DNA from: Planctomycetaceae bacterium
GTDB lineage: Bacteria; Planctomycetota; Planctomycetia; Pirellulales; Pirellulaceae
Assembly (NCBI GenBank): GCA_012965455.1
Contig: DTSG01000065.1
Coordinates: 1-5,284 of the forward strand
DNA: 5,284 nt
Reading direction: 5' to 3'
Both the position numbers and the translations under genes were made by a program. Below, one piece after another: positions 1 through 5,284 of this stretch (the stretch's first letter is position 1; every line of letters starts with the position of its first letter). The notes beneath the pieces are model-generated. The model worked only from the letters and a program-made list of their open reading frames with translations, did no database searches and was not told where the DNA came from.

Positions 1-2
1 GG

Positions 3-65
3 TTAGAGCATCTTGGCCGAGAATTACAGCACGTTCGACGTACACTGGAAGAATCAAACCGCTAG
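3..65 (+). CDS. Possible C-terminal end of an upstream gene (partial)
   Basis: Reading from base 3, twenty sense codons run to a TAG at 63-65. The peptide is strongly charged and helical (it begins LEHLGRELQ and ends RRTLEESNR), as expected for the amphipathic tail of a real protein. The family cannot be recognised from so short a piece. If real, the gene lies 113 bp upstream of the secreted-protein gene on the same strand. Two other frames are also open here: plus frame 2 to a TAA at 95-97, and a minus-strand frame from an ATG at 118-120 to the window edge. The choice of frame is therefore a judgement from amino-acid composition only. Confidence 0.33.
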   Translation, partial: LEHLGRELQHVRRTLEESNR

Positions 66-165
66 AGACGGCTATGGAATCGCTATTTAGTGAATAAACG
101 CATTTGTTTACACTTGGCATTGCTTATTGTTGTGAGGTTTGAAATAAAACTACAGGGGGCGAAGC

Positions 166-172
166 AAGGAGG
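166..172 (+). promoter_or_regulatory. Strong Shine-Dalgarno sequence of the secreted HEAT-like protein gene
   Basis: AAGGAGG lies six bases before the ATG at 179, close to ideal anti-Shine-Dalgarno pairing and spacing. It fixes the start codon of the downstream gene. The other three genes in the window lack a comparable site, so this gene may be translated relatively well. The segment before it (about 98-165) has -35-like hexamers such as TTTACA at 107-112, but I could not pair one with a good -10. Confidence 0.8.
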
Positions 173-178
173 CAGTTA

Positions 179-1231
179 ATGACTGTCTATAGCGCGTTCT
201 CTTTAAGAATCCACATCTTAAGATACTGCTCTTGGAACTTTCTTCCGCTATTGTTGTTGGTTCTGTTTCCGTCTTTTACGGTGGCTCAAGCTCCGGTAAA
301 GGACGTTGAGCTCTTAGAGCCGTTTATTGTGCGGATGAGTTGGATTTCTTTTGATGTCATCAATGGTCGTATAGGTAGCCGATATATTCGCCGGATGCAA
401 AGTCGTAGTTTGTCGCTTCATCACGCAACGCTTGACGCTGACGAACATGCAGTTGTGCGTACACGCGGTAGCGAGTTTTCATTAAAGTATGAATTGACGT
501 CGCCGCAGCAATCGCTGCAGCTACAGTATGATACGAGTGGCGTGTTTCAATTCGACTATCAGCGTTTCGACGGTAAAGATGACTTGGGCGGTTCATATCG
601 AGTCAACATGCGTCAAAACCACGCTCAACCGCTTGAAATTAAAATCACTCGGCTCAACCAAACACGGACCTATCAGTCCAATCAAATATGGTTAGCCATG
701 TTTGCGATGCCAGTTAAAGATCGTCAGTGTCTCACCGACGTATTAGCACGGCTGAGCCCACGTTTGGACTTAGAGTTGCGTTTTAACGAAGTCCTAAAAT
801 ACCTAAGCCGAATTGCTTTGTATCAAAGGGGAGGTGACTACGTTGCTGTGCGGTCACTGATTAAACAATTGAATTCGCCGACATTTGCTGAGCGTCAAGA
901 TGCTGATCGAAAGTTGCGGATGTTTGGCAGGCCGTTGATAGGTTTTCTAGCTGGAATTGACCAAAGCACACTCTCCACGGAACAGCGAGCTCGCTTAGGG
1001 CGGATATCACAAAGCCTGATTTCAATGGAGTCAGATACGGTGGAGCAAGTAGTAACTAGTTTGCGAATGAATCCGATTACGTGGCTCGTCTTGGCAAATC
1101 GAGGTGACCCGTTACTACGACGCGGGGCGCTCGCTCAAATTGAGAAACTTAAAGGGCTGCCAGCCGGAACACTGCAATTGCAGTCCTCACAGCGTTTGAT
1201 CGCTGCCGACGTGAAAATTCTTTTACGTTAG
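179..1231 (+). CDS. Secreted protein of unknown function with C-terminal HEAT-like helices
   Basis: The 350-residue product starts at an ATG preceded by AAGGAGG. Residues 1-38 look like a Sec signal peptide: a polar/basic n-region, a hydrophobic core LPLLLLVLF (22-30), and a plausible signal peptidase I site after AQA (36-38). Residues 40-200 are rich in alternating hydrophobic and polar stretches, suggesting a beta-rich domain with no family I recognise. Residues about 226-282 contain LIKQLNSPTFAERQDADRKL and following helices. This resembles the short HEAT-like helical motif (roughly 'L.s..fa.Re.A...L...G..a...L') common in planctomycete periplasmic and surface proteins. Residues about 299-325 (WLVLANRGDPLLRRGALAQ) look like one more such helix pair. 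No catalytic residues or cofactor motifs are evident, so a binding or scaffolding role is only a guess. The stop codon overlaps that of the convergent apbE-like gene. The reading frame is certain; the function is unknown. Confidence 0.85.
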   Translation: MTVYSAFSLRIHILRYCSWNFLPLLLLVLFPSFTVAQAPVKDVELLEPFIVRMSWISFDVINGRIGSRYIRRMQSRSLSLHHATLDADEHAVVRTRGSEFSLKYELTSPQQSLQLQYDTSGVFQFDYQRFDGKDDLGGSYRVNMRQNHAQPLEIKITRLNQTRTYQSNQIWLAMFAMPVKDRQCLTDVLARLSPRLDLELRFNEVLKYLSRIALYQRGGDYVAVRSLIKQLNSPTFAERQDADRKLRMFGRPLIGFLAGIDQSTLSTEQRARLGRISQSLISMESDTVEQVVTSLRMNPITWLVLANRGDPLLRRGALAQIEKLKGLPAGTLQLQSSQRLIAADVKILLR

Positions 1232-2241
1232 TACTCGATCAGTTCGACGTTGTTGGCGGTGACTTCCAAATCTTCTTTTTCAACCCCAAAGATGTGCAAC
1301 TCGATAACCCGATTGCGATCGCCGGGCGTGGCAATGATGAAGGAGGTGTCTGGATGTTGTTGGCAATATTGCGTTGCATTTTCCGGTCCGATCACAAAGA
1401 AAGCGGTGGCTAGTGCATCCGCTGCGGCAGCGCTGTGAGAAATGACGGTTGCCGACAGGGTATGTTGCACCGGCCAGCCGCTACGAGGGTCGATTACGTG
1501 TCCATAGCGTTTTCCCTGATGATAGAAAAACTGATTGGCATCGCCTGAAGTTCCAATTGCGTGATCTTGTAACCAAATGTTGGCAAGATGGCGTTGAGGG
1601 ATTAGTGGATGGCGGAGTGCGATTTGCCATCCTCTGTTTTTCGTTGTCGAATTCTTGCGGTTGCCGTGAGCCAATATGGAACTGTGTCCGGCATGTAATA
1701 AATAGTTTTTAATCTGGTGGCTCGCAAAATGTTCGCGGCAACGGTCCAACGCGTAACCTTTACCAATTCCCCCGAGATTAATTTCTAGTTGCGCATGATC
1801 GAATGAGACGGTGTTGTTTTTTAGCTGCAGAAATTGACAGCCGAGGGTCTGTTTGGCGGAGGTAATGTCGTCGGGGAGTGGTAAAGTGCTTTGTCGAGTA
1901 TGAAATCCCCAGACTTTAGACAGCGGTGTTGACGTGATATCGAAGGCGCCGTTGGTTTCTTGCCAAATCTGTTTAGCCAAGGTTAACAGCTGGAATACGT
2001 TAGCGGATACCGCTTGTGGTTTTTCAGCGGCAAGTCGATTGACCCGCGAGATTTCCGACTCACTGCGAAAGATGGAAAGTTGTTCTTCCAGTTCATCGAC
2101 TAGGTCGAGTGCTTGTACGGCTGTTTCAGCGGCTGAGTGTTGCTCATCAGCGTTTAACAAAATCTGAAACTGACAGGCCATAGCACGCCGCGAAATGTCG
2201 AGTAGATATGTTTGTTCGTCAGGGTGGGAGGAGTTTTGCAT
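1228..2241 (-). CDS. apbE: ApbE-family FAD:protein FMN transferase
   Basis: The 337-residue product has the motifs of the ApbE (flavin transferase) family in order: FRSESEISRVNR (58-69), TNGAFDITSTPLSKVWGF (96-113), LGGIGKGYALD (156-166), the flavin-pocket segment HAGHSSILAHG (183-193), GTSGDANQFF (230-239), GHVIDPRSGWP (247-257) and ADALATAFFVIG (274-285). Family enzymes use Mg2+ and FAD to attach FMN by a phosphoester bond to Thr or Ser of exported flavoproteins, releasing AMP. Asp275 and Thr279 fall at the conserved C-terminal metal-binding positions. Length is normal for the family core. Unlike many ApbE proteins it has no signal peptide or lipobox: the N terminus (MQNSSHPDEQ) is polar and runs straight into the core, which suggests a cytoplasmic enzyme or an unrecognised export route. 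There is no Shine-Dalgarno before the ATG; a small inverted repeat sits there instead. No flavinylation target is visible nearby, so the substrate is unknown. Confidence 0.94.
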   Translation of the reverse strand: MQNSSHPDEQTYLLDISRRAMACQFQILLNADEQHSAAETAVQALDLVDELEEQLSIFRSESEISRVNRLAAEKPQAVSANVFQLLTLAKQIWQETNGAFDITSTPLSKVWGFHTRQSTLPLPDDITSAKQTLGCQFLQLKNNTVSFDHAQLEINLGGIGKGYALDRCREHFASHQIKNYLLHAGHSSILAHGNRKNSTTKNRGWQIALRHPLIPQRHLANIWLQDHAIGTSGDANQFFYHQGKRYGHVIDPRSGWPVQHTLSATVISHSAAAADALATAFFVIGPENATQYCQQHPDTSFIIATPGDRNRVIELHIFGVEKEDLEVTANNVELIEY

Positions 2242-2244
2242 TAT

Positions 2245-2260
2245 TTGAATAGCGATTCAA
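2245..2260. repeat. Perfect 6-bp inverted repeat just upstream of the apbE start codon
   Basis: TTGAAT (2245-2250) and ATTCAA (2255-2260) are exact inverted copies separated by four bases. In the apbE mRNA the element ends three bases before the start codon, where a ribosome binding site would normally be. It could be a weak translation-blocking hairpin or an operator half-site pair. The stem is AT-rich and short, so chance is a real possibility. Confidence 0.35.
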
Positions 2261-2301
2261 CGGGTCGATTTTTTACATCAAGCGAACGGTTGCCTTTTGG
2301 A

Positions 2302-2330
2302 TTGCCGAGAATAATAATATAGAGTAATAA
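2302..2330 (+). promoter_or_regulatory. Candidate sigma-70-like promoter for the cytochrome c'-like gene
   Basis: TTGCCG (2302-2307) and TAATAA (2325-2330) are separated by 17 bp, within a clearly AT-rich stretch of the divergent intergenic region 2242-2416. Matches to the consensus are only 4/6 and 3/6. Other AT-rich hexamers here, such as TATAGA at 2318-2323 and TATTAT on the opposite strand, could serve equally well. The gap must hold promoters for both the minus-strand apbE gene and the plus-strand cytochrome gene, but exact hexamers cannot be fixed by eye. Confidence 0.25.
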
Positions 2331-2332
2331 GA

Positions 2333-2355
2333 GTCACTTATAAACGTAATGTGAC
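2333..2355. promoter_or_regulatory. Candidate operator: GTCAC-N13-GTGAC dyad
   Basis: GTCAC (2333-2337) and GTGAC (2351-2355) form an inverted repeat with a 13-base spacer, just downstream of the candidate -10 and between the divergent genes. The geometry (23 bp overall) is like a dimeric regulator site. The arm order is opposite to the Crp/Fnr TGTGA-N6-TCACA consensus, so no known family is implied. No second copy was noticed in the window. Confidence 0.2.
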
Positions 2356-2416
2356 GATAACGACTGAGAACTCGGGACACCACGAAAACTACGATTGGTA
2401 CGAAAGCCACAAGATC

Positions 2417-3379
2417 ATGAAATCTACGTTGCGACGAAACATTCTGATGATTGGTCTGATGCTGGTTGTGTGTCCAGTATTGTTTGTGCTTGGCCAAAGC
2501 AAATCGAATCCGAAGCGAGTTAAATTTCCCGAGTTTAAAGATGAGGGTCGCATCAAGACGATTTTCTTCAGTAAAGCGTTAGAAAAACTAGCAGGTGCTC
2601 GGCAAATTAATACCGCCCCGATGGCTGGTGATGGTAATACAGGCGACGGCGGTTCCGAAGTAGCCACTAGTGACGGTATGATTGGAAAGTGGGCAGCATT
2701 GATCTCAGCGGCGACGATTGAAGATGAAGTGAAGGCGATTAAGCTAGCGGTTGATAGTGGAGTTGATAAGCCGTCGCAATTTTCTGGTGGTGGATATCAA
2801 AATGCCCGTTACCAATTTTCAGTGGCGGCAGCGATGTTTGGCATTATCGCTGAGTTTGACGGCGACGTCCGCTGGAAGACTCAAGCGCAAGGGATTCGTG
2901 ATGTGTTTGCTCGCACGGCTGGAAATTGCAAAGTTGGTAGTACTCAAGCCTATAACGAAGCTAAGCTGCGAAAAGCTGATTTGCAGGATCTGTTAGGTGG
3001 TGCAACGGTCGACGCCAAAACCAATGCTGAGGATTTCAATTGGGCGCGAATTGTCGATCGTCCTCCGTTGATGCAGCGGCTTGAAGTTGCGGTGGATGAG
3101 CGTTTGTCGCCGATGACTTCGAGCGCCGATGAATTTGAATCCAACAAGGAGACGATCTTACATGAGGCTGAAATTGTTGCGGCAATATCGCATATTTTCA
3201 CTCGGCCGCAAATGGAGGATGGCGACGACGAAGATTACGCAGGGTATGCGAACAAAATGAAATCTGGTGCTCTGGACCTACTAGACGCGGTCAAGCTTAA
3301 CGACCCAAATCGTGCCGCCAGTGCCGTGGGCGTGATGACTCAATCGTGTACTGAATGTCACGAGCTCTATCGGTCGTAA
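2417..3379 (+). CDS. Exported cytochrome c'-like (class II) protein with one C-terminal haem site
   Basis: From the ATG at 2417 the product has 320 residues. It begins with MKSTLRR and a hydrophobic stretch (9-26, ILMIGLMLVVCPVLFVLG), a good signal peptide or membrane anchor. The frame stays open back to a GTG at 2351, but that start would put 22 polar residues before the signal, so 2417 is preferred; neither start has a clear Shine-Dalgarno. The only haem-binding motif is CTECHELYR (311-319), with Cys311 and Cys314 for covalent attachment and His315 as axial ligand. A CxxCH at the extreme C terminus followed by YR is the signature of the four-helix cytochrome c'/c556 fold. Residues about 87-195 look like an earlier copy of the fold, ending in NCKVGSTQAYN (170-180) where the haem motif would be. 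A Gly/Asp-rich linker (71-80) precedes it. Likely role: periplasmic electron transfer or gas-ligand binding, not shown by sequence. It is transcribed away from apbE. Confidence 0.85.
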   Translation: MKSTLRRNILMIGLMLVVCPVLFVLGQSKSNPKRVKFPEFKDEGRIKTIFFSKALEKLAGARQINTAPMAGDGNTGDGGSEVATSDGMIGKWAALISAATIEDEVKAIKLAVDSGVDKPSQFSGGGYQNARYQFSVAAAMFGIIAEFDGDVRWKTQAQGIRDVFARTAGNCKVGSTQAYNEAKLRKADLQDLLGGATVDAKTNAEDFNWARIVDRPPLMQRLEVAVDERLSPMTSSADEFESNKETILHEAEIVAAISHIFTRPQMEDGDDEDYAGYANKMKSGALDLLDAVKLNDPNRAASAVGVMTQSCTECHELYRS

Positions 3380-3390
3380 TCTTTCCAACT

Positions 3391-3412
3391 AATTAACACC
3401 AAGGTGATAATT
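3391..3412. repeat. 22-bp imperfect palindrome after the cytochrome gene
   Basis: Beginning 12 bases after the TAA of the cytochrome gene, AATTA (3391-3395) and TAATT (3408-3412) flank an inner CACC-AA-GGTG, with a single A/A mismatch in each arm. The centre is too tight for a full RNA hairpin (effective loop CAAG) and no U-run follows, so it is a poor intrinsic terminator and looks more like a DNA-level dyad. It may be a protein binding site or chance. Confidence 0.3.
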
Positions 3413-3651
3413 GGGCAATCGATAGTTTTCAAACGGTATATTGTTTGCAATTCGAAACTTCTGATCATAGCGATAAACCCCAGTCAAATAGCTTCGATAT
3501 TGTGCCAATCGGGGTTATTTGCGACTCTTTAGAAACGTTAAATTCGAAAAAATCGCACCAACTGTTAAAAGAGCAAAAAACTGCGCCTTTTTACTGCACG
3601 ATTTTGATTCTGTGATTATCCTGTAACAACACGGTTTGTCGAAAATAACTG

Positions 3652-3657
3652 TATGAT
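3652..3657 (+). promoter_or_regulatory. Candidate -10 box for the cyclophilin-fusion gene
   Basis: TATGAT matches the sigma-70 -10 consensus at five of six positions and lies 54 bases before the chosen start codon. No good -35 hexamer is found 16-18 bp upstream. If used, transcription would begin near 3664, at the CCCA-TAT-TGGG inverted repeat, giving a leader of about 48 bases. Confidence 0.25.
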
Positions 3658-3711
3658 TCTGCACCCATATTGGGGGTAGCTGGTTTATCCTTTTCAAGTG
3701 AAATGACTTCT

Positions 3712-5284
3712 ATGAATTTCCGCAATAACATACTCAACCGCATAAACAAACGTCGTCGCAGCAACTTCCTCGCTGCACTAAGCGTAGAAAACCTCGAAGC
3801 ACGACAGATGCTTTATGGTGTTACGGATACTCCGCATGGGTCTGGGCCCTCCCACGATTTGGGCGATACAATTTCTGCTGAAGTATTTGTGTATGTCAAC
3901 GGAGGATTGGTTGATCTGCCAGCAAATCTAGGTGTGACCGGTGGCACGAATACAGCCTTCGTCCATACGTCGGCGGCGGGATCAACGATTAGCATTTCAC
4001 CAGCGGATATCGATGGTGACACGGTGATCGATACGCCCACTTCCTATACAACGCTGGACGATGTGTTTTCAACTTGGCGTACCAATGCGGGCGACGCAGG
4101 CAACGACACGTCCGCAACGTTTAGTGAAACCGAGTTGCTGGGCAATATTACGGACGCTACCAATACTGTGCGCATGTACGTCAATGGTACGCCGGTGCAT
4201 TCCTATGAAGGTTATGAGATCCACGATAACGATCGTATTGTGTTGGATTTTGGCTCCGCTGCAATTGTGGGATTAGACACAGCCCAGGGAACGATGCTAT
4301 TGGAAATGTTGCCCAACGTTGCTCCCAATTCAGTAACGAACTTCTTGAATTATGTTTCCGACGGTGACTACAACAGTACTATTATCCACCGTTCGATTCC
4401 AAGCTTTATTGTGCAAGGTGGTGGCTTTGCAACTCCCAGTACAACCTTAAATAGTGTGAATGACTTAACTTCGATCCCGACCGACGCGGCTGTAGTCAAT
4501 GAATTCAGTGTTTCCAATACTCGGGGTACCGTTGCAATGGCAAAGCTCAGCGGAGACCCAGATAGTGCAACGAGTCAGTGGTTCGTAAACCTAGCTGACA
4601 ACGCCAGTAATTTGGATAACCAAAACGGCGGTTTTACCGTGTTTGCTCAAGTGCTTGATATGTCTGTGCCGGACGCGATTGCAGCTATCGGTCGTCAGGA
4701 TCTAGGGGGTGCCTTCGAGGATTTACCCGTTGCTCCTGGTAACCAATTAGTTGTTATTAGCGAGGCGTTTGGCGATGGTGTGGTCAGTGGGCGAGTCTAT
4801 GTGGATGAAGACCTAAACGGCCTATTCGATGCTGGCGAACAGACTTTGCCAGGCGTGACGGTTTATAGTGATACCGATGGCGATGATGTTTTGGATGCGG
4901 ACGAGTTTTCAGTGCTGACTGCTGCCGATGGGACGTATTTATTCCATCTACCAAATGGGTCACATCAACTAAAGCAGATTGTTGCTGCTCCCTTTAAGCA
5001 GACAACACCAGCGGCAAATGCAGCGATTTCCTTTGATCTCGATGTCGGCCAGACTCTGGCCGACCAAAACTTCATTAACCGAGTGGTTGAACCGCCCGTT
5101 TCGATTGATTTAGTTGCCGCATCAGACTCCGGTGTTGCCGACGACGATAATGCAACGGCCAACAATAATAGTTCAGTAGCAACCGGTCTTTCATTTGATG
5201 TGACAGGTGTTGAAGATGGCGCATTGGTTCGCTTATTTGCGGGTACTCAGGAAATCGCATCAGCCGTGGCCACTGGGAACTCGG
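3712..5284 (+). CDS. Large extracellular protein with cyclophilin and SdrD-B-like domains (partial, runs off end)
   Basis: At least 524 codons are open with no stop before the window edge. The ATG at 3712 has AAGTGA (3696-3701) ten bases upstream; an in-frame ATG at 3703 would add three residues, and an in-frame TAA lies at 3646. Residues 10-34 carry a basic stretch, FLAALSVENL and LEARQML, like the planctomycete LEPR-xLL export tag. Residues about 53-183 form an N-terminal domain ending YEGYEIHDNDRIVLDFGS. Residues about 190-340 are a cyclophilin peptidyl-prolyl isomerase domain: IIHRSIPSFIVQGGGF (224-239), RGTVAMAK (271-278), DPDSATSQWFVNLADN (282-297), NGGFTVFAQV (305-314). Arg227, Phe232, Gln235 and Phe291 match the usual active-site positions; the Trp121 equivalent is absent, as in many bacterial members. 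Residues 357-450 form an SdrD-B-like (Cna-B-type) domain with two EF-hand-like loops (365-376, 387-398). From about 463 (SIDLVAASDSGVADDDN) an Ig-like segment begins. Likely a secreted or cell-surface protein; substrate unknown. Confidence 0.9.
   Translation, partial: MNFRNNILNRINKRRRSNFLAALSVENLEARQMLYGVTDTPHGSGPSHDLGDTISAEVFVYVNGGLVDLPANLGVTGGTNTAFVHTSAAGSTISISPADIDGDTVIDTPTSYTTLDDVFSTWRTNAGDAGNDTSATFSETELLGNITDATNTVRMYVNGTPVHSYEGYEIHDNDRIVLDFGSAAIVGLDTAQGTMLLEMLPNVAPNSVTNFLNYVSDGDYNSTIIHRSIPSFIVQGGGFATPSTTLNSVNDLTSIPTDAAVVNEFSVSNTRGTVAMAKLSGDPDSATSQWFVNLADNASNLDNQNGGFTVFAQVLDMSVPDAIAAIGRQDLGGAFEDLPVAPGNQLVVISEAFGDGVVSGRVYVDEDLNGLFDAGEQTLPGVTVYSDTDGDDVLDADEFSVLTAADGTYLFHLPNGSHQLKQIVAAPFKQTTPAANAAISFDLDVGQTLADQNFINRVVEPPVSIDLVAASDSGVADDDNATANNNSSVATGLSFDVTGVEDGALVRLFAGTQEIASAVATGNS

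Larger units (their letters stand above)
3380..3711. other. AT-rich intergenic region between cytochrome and cyclophilin-fusion genes
   Basis: No convincing gene is present in these 332 bp. The region holds the 3391-3412 palindrome and a possible stem of AACCCC (3476-3481) with GGGGTT (3511-3516) closing a 29-base loop, followed by ATTT; this is a weak terminator candidate for the cytochrome gene. There are also two copies of AATTCGAAA (3449-3457 and 3541-3549), runs of A and T at about 3546-3592, and a small inverted repeat CCCA-TAT-TGGG (3664-3674) in the leader of the downstream gene. A minus-strand 60-codon frame (3515-3697) begins with TTG and has no protein-like features. Confidence 0.6.

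Noticed and set aside
77..87. GAATCGCTATT shared between the left edge and the apbE leader (opposite strand, 2249-2259)
   Set aside because: An 11-base match is expected several times by chance in a window of this size when both strands are compared.
1..120. Minus-strand ATG-initiated frame running off the left edge
   Set aside because: It has 40 open codons and a plausible hydrophobic stretch but no ribosome binding site, and it is opposite a frame with a more protein-like charged tail. Too short to call as a gene.
1934..2167. Plus-strand frames opposite apbE (also 1250-1438 and 1449-1712)
   Set aside because: They are antisense shadows with Ser/Cys-rich composition; the minus strand encodes a full set of ApbE motifs.
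2351..2416. GTG start giving a 22-residue N-terminal extension of the cytochrome
   Set aside because: It would place a polar, acidic segment ahead of the signal peptide and has no better ribosome binding site than the ATG at 2417.
3266..3286. SGAL in the cytochrome (residues 283-286) as a possible ApbE flavinylation site
   Set aside because: Known ApbE targets need Thr or Ser after the (S/T)GA motif and an FMN-binding domain; here Leu follows and the protein is a haem protein.
3566..3597. A-rich and T-rich runs resembling an intrinsic terminator
   Set aside because: The only possible stem is A-U pairing around CTGCGCC, with no GC-rich stem, so it would not make a credible terminator hairpin.
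3515..3697. 60-codon minus-strand frame in the intergenic region
   Set aside because: It starts with TTG, has no ribosome binding site, and its composition follows the AT-rich DNA, with no recognisable motif.

Overview
The window looks like ordinary chromosome from a planctomycete of the Pirellulales type. This is inferred from gene content, not from a marker gene. The clues are an N-terminal LEPR-xLL-like export tag (LEARQML) on a large multidomain surface protein, a two-part cytochrome c'-like protein of a kind I associate with this phylum, a secreted protein with the planctomycete-style 'SPTFAERQDADRKL' HEAT-like motif, moderate GC by eye, and weak or absent Shine-Dalgarno sequences on most genes.

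Layout. Positions 1-178 hold the possible last 20 codons of an upstream plus-strand gene (3-65) and then the leader of the first full gene, with a strong AAGGAGG ribosome binding site. Positions 179-1231 (+) encode a secreted protein of unknown function with HEAT-like helices. It meets tail to tail an ApbE-family FAD:protein FMN transferase (1228-2241, -). The two stop codons interlock within the four bases TTAG. A divergent AT-rich intergenic region of 175 bp (2242-2416) follows. From it starts a plus-strand cytochrome c'-like protein (2417-3379) with one CxxCH haem site at its extreme C terminus. After 332 bp of AT-rich non-coding DNA, a large extracellular protein begins at 3712 and runs off the window end. 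Its order is LEPR-xLL-like tag, planctomycete N-terminal domain, cyclophilin-type peptidyl-prolyl isomerase domain, SdrD-B-like domain with two EF-hand-like calcium loops, and the start of an Ig-like segment.

How the genes relate. All four complete or nearly complete products are extracytoplasmic or modify extracytoplasmic redox proteins. ApbE attaches FMN covalently to exported electron-transfer proteins, and the divergent neighbour is an exported haem protein, so a shared redox theme is plausible. No flavinylation substrate is visible here and no operon links the genes: strands alternate and each gene seems to have its own promoter region. I found no mobile element, CRISPR array, tRNA or rRNA. 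I see no convincing new system. The points most worth a second look are the haem-less first half of the cytochrome, the degraded histidine motif and added acidic loop in the cyclophilin's N-terminal domain, and the small inverted repeats in both regulatory gaps.
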